Source of the DNA: DTKY01 sp037440765
GTDB taxonomy: Bacteria > Acidobacteriota > Terriglobia > Bryobacterales > Bryobacteraceae
Direction of reading: 5' to 3'
Length of the DNA: 12,040 bases
NCBI GenBank assembly: GCA_037440765.1
Contig: JBBITL010000106.1
Location: forward strand, 1-12,040
Shown: positions 6,250 to 12,040 of the stretch, in pieces
Position numbering within the stretch: position 1 is the first letter of the stretch
How the letters are laid out: every line of letters begins with the position of its first letter
Position numbers and translations under genes: made by a program
The notes under the pieces: generated by a model
Seen by the model: the letters and a program-made list of their open reading frames with translations, nothing else
The model's database searches: none
Told to the model about the DNA's origin: nothing

Positions 6250-8859
6250 ATGCCCGGCCTCGAACGAAGCTTCGCCATGAAACCTGTTCACACCTTCTCC
6301 GTCGTTCCGTCGCTGCCACCGGTGCTGGAGCCTCTAAGGCGGATCGCTTACAACCTCTGGTGGTCCTGGGAGCACGACGCTATCGAGCTGTTTCGCCGCC
6401 TGGACAGCGACCTGTGGGAGTCGACCGGACATAACCCGGTCAGGCTGCTCGGCGCGGTGGAACAGAAGAAGTTGGAGGCAGCCGCACGGAACGACTCTTT
6501 CGTGGCGCACATGGAGCGGGTGGCGCGTGAGCTGGGCTCGTACCTGTCGACCGAATACTCCTGGTGCCGCAGGACGCACAGGCCTGAGGACGTCTGCCGG
6601 GTCGCGTATTTTTCCGCGGAGTTCGGCCTGACCGAGTGCCTGTCGATCTTCGCCGGGGGGCTCGGCATCCTGGCCGGGGACCACCTGAAGTCGTCGAGCG
6701 ACCTGGGCGTGCCGATCATCGGCGTCGGACTGCTCTATCAGCAGGGCTACTTCCGGCAGTACCTCAACGAGGCCGGCTGGCAGCAGGAGTCCTACCAGGA
6801 CAACGACTTCCACAACCTGCCCCTTACGCTGGTGCGAAAGCCGGGCGGGGAGGCGCTGACGGTCTCGGTGGAGTACCCTGGCCGCAACGTGACCGCCCAG
6901 GTGTGGCGCGTCGATGTGGGCAGGGTGCCTCTTTATCTGCTTGACACAAACGTCCAGGAGAACACGCGCAGCGAGGACCGCGACATCACCGACCAGCTTT
7001 ACGGCGGGGATCTGGAGATGCGCCTGAAGCAGGAGATCCTGCTCGGAATCGGCGGATATCGCGCCCTGGAGGCCCTGGGCGTCACGCCGGAGGTCTTCCA
7101 TATGAATGAGGGCCATTCGGCGTTTCTGGCGCTGGAGCGCGTGCGCCGGCTGATGGAGACCAAGAGGCTCTCATTCGACGAGGCCAGGGAACTGGCCTCC
7201 TGCGGCCTGGTGTTCACTGGCCACACGCCGGTCATGGCGGGTCACGATTATTTTCCTCCCGCTCTGATCGACCGCTATCTGGGGGGATACCCGGCGGCGC
7301 TGGGAATCGACCGGCGCGAATTTCTTGCGCTGGGCAGGAGGAACCCGGACGACGAGTCGGAGGACTTCTGCATGACGGTTCTGGCGCTGAGGATGGCGTC
7401 GTTCCAGAACGGCGTCAGCAGGCTTCACGGGCGCGTCAGCCGGGAAATGTGGCAGGGGCTGTGGCCGGGGGTTCCGTCCGACGAGATCCCGATCGGCCAC
7501 ATCACCAACGGCGTTCATTTCCGCTCCTGGATTTCCAACGACATGAACCAGCTCTTCGACCGCTATCTGGGCCCGCAGTGGCGCGAGGAGCCCGGCGACA
7601 GCCCGTTATGGAAGCGGGTCGAGACCATCCCCGCCGAAGAACTCTGGCGCAGCCACGAGCGGCGCCGGGAGCGCATGGTCGCCTTCGCGCGCCGCCGTCT
7701 GCGGGCGCAACTGGAGCGGCGGGGAGCGTCGCAGACCGAAGTGCAGGCCGCCGATGAGGTGCTCGACCCGGACGTGCTGACCATCGGCTTCGCCCGCCGT
7801 TTCGCCACCTACAAGCGGGCCACGCTTCTGCTGCGGGATGCGGACCGCCTGGCCCGGATTCTGAACGACTCCGCGCGCCCGGTACAGGTGATCTACGCCG
7901 GCAAGGCGCACCCGCGGGATGACGCTGGCAAGGCGTTTATCCAGCGCGTGGTCTCTCTGGCGCGACAGCCTCAGTTCCGCCGCCGCCTGGTCTTTCTGGA
8001 GGAGTATGACATGGCGGTCTCCCGCTACCTGGTCCAGGGGGTGGACGTGTGGCTCAACACTCCGCTGCGGCCCATGGAGGCCAGCGGAACCAGCGGCATG
8101 AAGGCCGCCGCTAACGGCGCCCTCAACCTGAGCACGCTGGACGGGTGGTGGGACGAGGCCTGGAAGGACACGCAGTCCCATCTGATCGGCTGGGCCATCG
8201 GCCGCGGCGAGGAGTACCCCAACCAGGAGATGCAGGACGAGCGCGAGGCACAGGCGCTTTACGAGTTGCTCGAAAGGGACGTGGTCCCGAGCTTCTACCA
8301 GCGGGGTCCGGACAGGCTGCCCCGGCAGTGGATCGAGCGCATGAAGGCGTCCCTGGGCGGGCTCTGCCATCTGTTCAACACGCACCGGATGGTGCAGGAC
8401 TACGTGGAGCGGTTCTACGGCCCGGCCCACTGGAAGTCCCAGCTCCTGGGGGAGGACGACGCCCAGCGGGCCAGGCTGCTGGCCGCCTGGAAAGCCCGGG
8501 TCCGGAGACTCTGGCCCGAGGTCCGGGTCCTGTCGGTCGAGAACCACTCGCCGGCGACGCTGCCGGTCGGCCAGCCGATCCGGGCCCGTGTGCGGGTGCA
8601 TCTGGGCGCGCTGAAACCGGAGGAAGTGTCGGTGGAACTCTACCACGGCCGGGTCAACGCCGGCGGCCAGATCGTGAACGCCATCGCAACGGCCATGGAG
8701 GTCGCCGGACCCGGAGAGGCAGGCGACTACACGTTTGCCGCCGAGCCGGTCTCCTGCTCCGACAGCGGCCTGCACGGCTACACGGTGCGAGTGCTGCCCT
8801 ACCACCCCGACCTGACGCTCGGCCTGATCCCCGGCCTCATCTGCTGGGCGCACACGTAG
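6250..8859 (+). CDS. glgP: Alpha-glucan (glycogen/maltodextrin) phosphorylase
   Basis: Releases glucose-1-phosphate from the non-reducing ends of alpha-1,4-glucans by phosphorolysis, with PLP, in the cytoplasm (GT35). The 869 residues match the shorter 'alpha-glucan family' branch found in many bacteria rather than the E. coli GlgP/MalP branch. The N-terminal DUF3417-type domain begins with PLRRIAYNLWWSWEHDA. Core motifs are VAYFSAEFGL, HITNGVHFRSW (418-428), RRFATYKRA with R517 and K522 in the places of the phosphate-contacting Arg/Lys, and EASGTSGMKAAANGALN with the PLP lysine K618. After about residue 750 comes the C-terminal beta-rich extension typical of this branch. Nothing looks truncated. 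The frame is open far upstream through phzF, but only the start at 6250 has a good ribosome site. A 78-bp gap follows before the GH43 gene, and no clear terminator is seen there. The PhzF neighbour does not suggest a pathway link; this is probably general glycogen turnover. Confidence 0.95.
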   Translation: MPGLERSFAMKPVHTFSVVPSLPPVLEPLRRIAYNLWWSWEHDAIELFRRLDSDLWESTGHNPVRLLGAVEQKKLEAAARNDSFVAHMERVARELGSYLSTEYSWCRRTHRPEDVCRVAYFSAEFGLTECLSIFAGGLGILAGDHLKSSSDLGVPIIGVGLLYQQGYFRQYLNEAGWQQESYQDNDFHNLPLTLVRKPGGEALTVSVEYPGRNVTAQVWRVDVGRVPLYLLDTNVQENTRSEDRDITDQLYGGDLEMRLKQEILLGIGGYRALEALGVTPEVFHMNEGHSAFLALERVRRLMETKRLSFDEARELASCGLVFTGHTPVMAGHDYFPPALIDRYLGGYPAALGIDRREFLALGRRNPDDESEDFCMTVLALRMASFQNGVSRLHGRVSREMWQGLWPGVPSDEIPIGHITNGVHFRSWISNDMNQLFDRYLGPQWREEPGDSPLWKRVETIPAEELWRSHERRRERMVAFARRRLRAQLERRGASQTEVQAADEVLDPDVLTIGFARRFATYKRATLLLRDADRLARILNDSARPVQVIYAGKAHPRDDAGKAFIQRVVSLARQPQFRRRLVFLEEYDMAVSRYLVQGVDVWLNTPLRPMEASGTSGMKAAANGALNLSTLDGWWDEAWKDTQSHLIGWAIGRGEEYPNQEMQDEREAQALYELLERDVVPSFYQRGPDRLPRQWIERMKASLGGLCHLFNTHRMVQDYVERFYGPAHWKSQLLGEDDAQRARLLAAWKARVRRLWPEVRVLSVENHSPATLPVGQPIRARVRVHLGALKPEEVSVELYHGRVNAGGQIVNAIATAMEVAGPGEAGDYTFAAEPVSCSDSGLHGYTVRVLPYHPDLTLGLIPGLICWAHT

Positions 8860-8937
8860 GGGCGCGCCGCCAGCGTCCCCCTGCAATCCCGCGCATCCGC
8901 ATAGCGTACACTGTGTCAAGGCAGAGGGCCGCCTGCT

Positions 8938-11019
8938 ATGAAGAGACTCCGCCGGACAGCGCTCGCAGCTGCGCTCGCGCTGCTCATCTCCGTGCCGGTT
9001 GGGACCGCTCAACCGGGCAACCGCTCGTGGGCCGCGGACAACGGCAACGGAACCTACTCCAATCCGCTGTTCTACGACGAGTTCTCGGACCCCGACATGA
9101 TCCGGGTAGGCCCCGACTACTACATGACAGGCACCACCATGCACGTCATGCCGGGGCTGCCCGTTCTTCATTCACGCGACCTGGTGAACTGGCGCATCAT
9201 CAGCTATGCCTTCGACCGACTGGATCTTGGCCCGGACTTCCGCCTGGAAGACGGCAAGCAGATCTACGGCCAGGGCATCTGGGCGCCCTGCATCCGCTAC
9301 CACAGAGGAACCTATTACATTTTCGCCAACGTGAACCGCTTCGGGCTGCAGGTCTTCAGGGCTTCCGATCCTCGCGGGCCCTGGAAGCACAACCGCCTCG
9401 AGCAGGGGCTGCACGACATTTCCGTCCTGTTCGACGACGACGGGAAGATCTACGCGGTGTACGGCGCCTGGACTATACGCATTGTCGAGTTGAACGCGGA
9501 CCTCACGGCCGTCGTGCCCGGAACCGACCGCGTGCTGATCGGCAGGGATCGCGGGTTGGGCGAGGGCTCGCACTTCTACAAGATCAACGGCAGGTACTAC
9601 ATAGTCAGCGCAATCCCGGGCGCGCACGTGCCCATGAAGTGCGCCCGCGCCGACAGGATCGACGGCCCCTGGGAGGTGACCACGATCAGCGAGGAAGAGA
9701 GCCTGGGAATCGGCCAGGGTTACCGGCTGAAGGACAGCCGACGCCGGGCTCCGCCGTTCGAGCTGACGCCGCCTGATCCCAGTGAGCGTTTGAGCCTGAC
9801 ACTGCACCAGGGCGGGATAATCGACACGGTTACAGGCGAATGGTGGGGCTACTCCATGCAGGACCACAACTCGGTGGGCCGGCTGACAGCCCTCTCTCCG
9901 GTGACCTGGGTGGACGGCTGGCCCTATTTCGGCCTGCCCGGAAACCTGAAGCGCACGCCGTCAACCTGGGTGAAGCCCAACACCGGACACGCCGGGCGTG
10001 TTTATTCCCCCTACGATCGCAGCGACGACTTCTCGAGGCCCAGGCTCCAGCCGGTCTGGCAATGGAACCACGTGCCCGATGACTCCAGGTGGTCGCTTAC
10101 CGAGCGGCCGGGCTGGCTCCGCCTGCGCTCTCTGCCGGCGCCGGAGTTCTGGTGGGCGCGGAACTCCCTCACGCAGCGTGCCATAGGGCCGGAGTCCACA
10201 GCCACCACGGAGTTGGACGCGCGTGGCCTTAAGGCCGGCGATGTCGCGGGGCTGGCGCTGCTGAACCTGCCGTACGCCTGGATCGGCGTCACGCGCGATG
10301 GCGGCGGGTACGCTCTCGAACAATACGAACATATGACCGGAACCCGCGTCAGGCACCCGCTCAACAGCCCGCGAGTGTGGCTGCGCGTCCACTGCAACTT
10401 CGACACCGAGATAGCCAGGTTCAGCTACAGCACGAACGGCGCGGACTTCAAGGCCGCCGGCGGCGAATTTGTGATGGTCTTCCAGCTCGTGACCTTTCAG
10501 GGTGTGCGTTTTGCCCTGTTCAACTACAACACAGGCGGGGGCCCGGGGGGGGCGGCGGACTTCAACAACTTCGTGGTGGTTGAACCGCGGCCCCGCGGGC
10601 TGACCAGGCCGATTCCGGTCTCTCAGTTCATCGAACTGGCGGACCTGGCCAGCGGCAACGTGCTTGCGGTGGCCGGCGACAGGGTGGAGTCCATGGCGGG
10701 CGCCGGCAAGGCCACCGCGTTCCGGGTGGTGGACCGCGGGCGCGGCCGTGTTGCGCTTCAGACTGCCGACGGGCGGTTCATCTCGGTCACAGGGGCGGGG
10801 AAGGCCGGGGAAGTCACGGTGAAGTCCGGCAGGCCGGGCGAAGCCGAGACGTTCCAATGGGTGGACCTTCATCGCGGCGACACGCTGCTGTTGTCCCTGG
10901 CCACACACCGCTACCTGGCCGCTCCGAAAGACCCCGGGCCGGTAGCGGCCGGCCATCCCGGACCGGCGCCCGACCGCAAGGACGGCGCCTGCTTCACCTG
11001 GAAGGCGGTTGGGCGCTGA
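8938..11019 (+). CDS. Secreted GH43-type glycosidase with beta-sandwich and C-terminal fascin-like beta-trefoil
   Basis: Predicted exported beta-xylosidase/alpha-arabinofuranosidase-type enzyme, 693 residues. The signal peptide MKRLRRTALAAALALLISVP ends at a likely VGTA/QP cleavage (24/25). The GH43 five-bladed propeller spans about 40-340, with FSDPDMIRV (general base D51), HDISVLFDDDGK (D160, pKa modulator), GEGSHFYKINGRYY (general acid E209) and LHQGGIIDTVTGEWW (H290), so the catalytic triad looks intact. Residues about 360-550 resemble the concanavalin-like GH43 C-terminal sandwich. Residues about 563-691 form a separate module with three or more 'G.F/Y(I/V/L)...' strands (GNVLAV, DGRFISV, THRYLAA, then ETFQW and FTW), suggesting a fascin-like trefoil rather than a QxW ricin domain. 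Substrate is not deducible; arabinoxylan or a pectin side chain is plausible. It is followed at 60 bp by an esterase on the same strand, so probably an operon. GAGGG lies 10-15 nt before the ATG. Confidence 0.87.
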   Translation: MKRLRRTALAAALALLISVPVGTAQPGNRSWAADNGNGTYSNPLFYDEFSDPDMIRVGPDYYMTGTTMHVMPGLPVLHSRDLVNWRIISYAFDRLDLGPDFRLEDGKQIYGQGIWAPCIRYHRGTYYIFANVNRFGLQVFRASDPRGPWKHNRLEQGLHDISVLFDDDGKIYAVYGAWTIRIVELNADLTAVVPGTDRVLIGRDRGLGEGSHFYKINGRYYIVSAIPGAHVPMKCARADRIDGPWEVTTISEEESLGIGQGYRLKDSRRRAPPFELTPPDPSERLSLTLHQGGIIDTVTGEWWGYSMQDHNSVGRLTALSPVTWVDGWPYFGLPGNLKRTPSTWVKPNTGHAGRVYSPYDRSDDFSRPRLQPVWQWNHVPDDSRWSLTERPGWLRLRSLPAPEFWWARNSLTQRAIGPESTATTELDARGLKAGDVAGLALLNLPYAWIGVTRDGGGYALEQYEHMTGTRVRHPLNSPRVWLRVHCNFDTEIARFSYSTNGADFKAAGGEFVMVFQLVTFQGVRFALFNYNTGGGPGGAADFNNFVVVEPRPRGLTRPIPVSQFIELADLASGNVLAVAGDRVESMAGAGKATAFRVVDRGRGRVALQTADGRFISVTGAGKAGEVTVKSGRPGEAETFQWVDLHRGDTLLLSLATHRYLAAPKDPGPVAAGHPGPAPDRKDGACFTWKAVGR

Positions 11020-11068
11020 TGTAATCTGAACTGAGGTGGCTGCAGCCGAAATATGACGCGAATGAGAT

Positions 11069-11074
11069 GGGAGG
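11069..11074 (+). promoter_or_regulatory. Shine-Dalgarno site deciding the esterase start
   Basis: GGGAGG ends five bases before the ATG at 11080. Two earlier in-frame ATGs (11053, 11062) lack such a site and would put charged residues (TRMRWEDR) ahead of the signal peptide, so 11080 is chosen. Confidence 0.7.
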
Positions 11075-11079
11075 ACCGG

Positions 11080-12040
11080 ATGCGGTTAATTGCTTCAGTG
11101 CTTTTTTTTGCGGTTTCTTTTCCTGTGTGCGCCCAACAGCCAGCCGCGGCGCCCGCCGCCGCGCCTGCGCGCGGTCCTGGACGGGGCTTCGCTCCCCTGG
11201 TGTCTCCGGAGGTGGCCCCGGACGGGAGGGTGACTTTCCGCCTGCGCGCCCCCAACGCCAAAGAAGTGTATGTTACCGGGGTGGTCCCGGGAGGCGGGCC
11301 GGGCGGCGGCCGCCTCGATATGCAGCGCAACGAACAGGGCGTCTGGACCGCAACCACAGAGCCGATGCCGCCGGGCATCTATCAGTACGCGTTCAACGTC
11401 GACGGCCTGCGGATCACCGACCCGGGGAACAACCGTTTCCAGACGGGCTTCAACAGCGCCAGTTCGAGCCGTCTGCATGTGCCGGGAGGGCTATGGAGTC
11501 CGGCGCCTGGCATCGCGCGGGGCGCCGTTACCAGGCACTTCTACCGCTCCCAGGTGGCGGGGGACGACCGCGATTTCTGGGTGTACACCCCGGCCGGCTA
11601 CGACCCCAGGCGCAAGGACCCCTACCCGGTGTTCTTCCTGCTGCACGGCCTGGGAGACGAGGCCAATTCGTGGATCGAGAACGGCGCCGCCAACGTGATT
11701 CTGGACAACCTGATCGCGCAGGGCAAGGCCAAGCCGATGGTAATGGTGAACACGCTCGGCTACGGATACGCCGGTGGGCCGCAGAGCGCGATGAAGGAAG
11801 GGATGCTGGACGCATTCGCCAGGACGGTGCTCCAGGAGGTGCTGCCGCTGGTGGAGAAGAACTACCACGTGTCCAGGGATCGCGCGGGGCGGGCCATCGC
11901 CGGCCTTTCAATGGGCGGCGCGGAGGCCACCTACACGGGTCTGAACAACCTGGACAGGTTCGCCTGGATCGGGTCCTTCAGCGGGGCATACGTGATGTGG
12001 CCGCGTGAGAGCGCGGCTCCCGCCGCGGCCGCGCCGGCCG
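11080..12040 (+). CDS. Secreted CBM48-CE1-type esterase (feruloyl/acetyl-xylan or enterochelin-esterase-like); C-terminus off the right edge
   Basis: Hand translation gives 320 residues with no stop before the window end. MRLIASVLFFAVSFPVCA is a signal peptide with likely cleavage A18/Q19; the cysteine has no lipobox. An Ala/Pro/Gly-rich linker follows (about 19-40). Then comes an N-terminal immunoglobulin-like domain of the CBM48/isoamylase-N type (VTFRLRAPNAKEVYVTG to DGLRITDPGN, about 45-125). The alpha/beta-hydrolase esterase domain starts with RDFWVYTPAGYDP, has the oxyanion-hole segment FFLLHGLGDEANSW, and carries the nucleophile elbow GLSMGG (S277). The acid and histidine of the triad should lie past the edge. 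The same architecture is known in feruloyl esterases of hemicellulose loci, which fits the GH43 gene just upstream. A siderophore esterase is less likely for an exported enzyme in this context. The last residues seen are unusually Ala/Pro-rich. Confidence 0.87.
   Translation, partial: MRLIASVLFFAVSFPVCAQQPAAAPAAAPARGPGRGFAPLVSPEVAPDGRVTFRLRAPNAKEVYVTGVVPGGGPGGGRLDMQRNEQGVWTATTEPMPPGIYQYAFNVDGLRITDPGNNRFQTGFNSASSSRLHVPGGLWSPAPGIARGAVTRHFYRSQVAGDDRDFWVYTPAGYDPRRKDPYPVFFLLHGLGDEANSWIENGAANVILDNLIAQGKAKPMVMVNTLGYGYAGGPQSAMKEGMLDAFARTVLQEVLPLVEKNYHVSRDRAGRAIAGLSMGGAEATYTGLNNLDRFAWIGSFSGAYVMWPRESAAPAAAAPA

Noticed and set aside
8859..8880. Possible terminator after glgP
   Set aside because: GGGGCG can pair with CGTCCCC around a 9-nt loop, but there is a bulge and no T-run, so a terminator is not supported.
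7606..9171. Minus-strand open frame (521 codons) opposite glgP and the start of GH43
   Set aside because: It covers strongly conserved phosphorylase coding sequence and crosses an intergenic gap. Its composition is that of an antisense frame.
8145..9776. Plus-strand open frame (543 codons) overlapping the end of glgP and the start of GH43 in another frame
   Set aside because: It is low complexity and Arg/Pro/Gly-rich with no motif, and both overlapping genes are firmly identified.
11038..11047. Perfect palindrome GGCTGCAGCC between GH43 and the esterase
   Set aside because: Only 10 bp with no loop, no second copy, and no link to a promoter. Expected occasionally by chance in GC-rich DNA.

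Overview
The window is GC-rich (about two-thirds G+C by eye) and tightly packed. It holds eight protein-coding genes, two of them cut by the window edges, with no RNA genes, transposases, CRISPR array or phage genes. The gene content best suits a soil-type heterotroph of the Acidobacteriota (Solibacter/Bryobacter-like). Pointers are a secreted multi-domain protein of carboxypeptidase-regulatory-like modules, a short-type alpha-glucan phosphorylase, and secreted hemicellulose-type enzymes with Ala/Pro/Gly-rich leaders. This placement is inferred from gene types, not from a marker gene.

Region 1 (1-3387) is a polyamine locus. On the minus strand, a deoxyhypusine-synthase-like gene (1140-2315) is joined by an ATGA stop/start overlap to an ornithine/lysine-type PLP decarboxylase (1143 to beyond position 1). 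An agmatine deiminase gene, aguA (2332-3387), is transcribed the opposite way from a start codon only 16 nt from that of the DHS-like gene. The simplest reading is that decarboxylation of ornithine, and probably agmatine breakdown, supply putrescine, which the DHS-like enzyme turns into homospermidine. The usual partners of the agmatine route (arginine decarboxylase, N-carbamoylputrescine amidohydrolase) are not in the window.

Region 2 (3388-3530) is the gap between two convergent genes. It contains a clear terminator hairpin nested in a 29-position long-range inverted repeat. A CTAGCG direct repeat, carrying the two stop codons, flanks the gap. This is the most unusual non-coding structure in the window.

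Region 3 (3531-6157) has a secreted protein of about five beta-sandwich modules (minus strand) and, divergent from it, a PhzF-family isomerase. Region 4 (6250-8859) is an alpha-glucan (glycogen) phosphorylase with a strong ribosome binding site. Region 5 (8938-12040) is a probable two-gene secreted polysaccharide-degradation unit: a GH43 glycosidase with a beta-sandwich and a C-terminal fascin-like trefoil, then an esterase of the CBM48-CE1 (feruloyl/acetyl-xylan esterase) type that runs off the right edge.

Most of the window is ordinary metabolism. I see no defence system or wholly new gene family. The points worth following are the intergenic element, the head-to-head polyamine arrangement and the GH43-trefoil/esterase pair.
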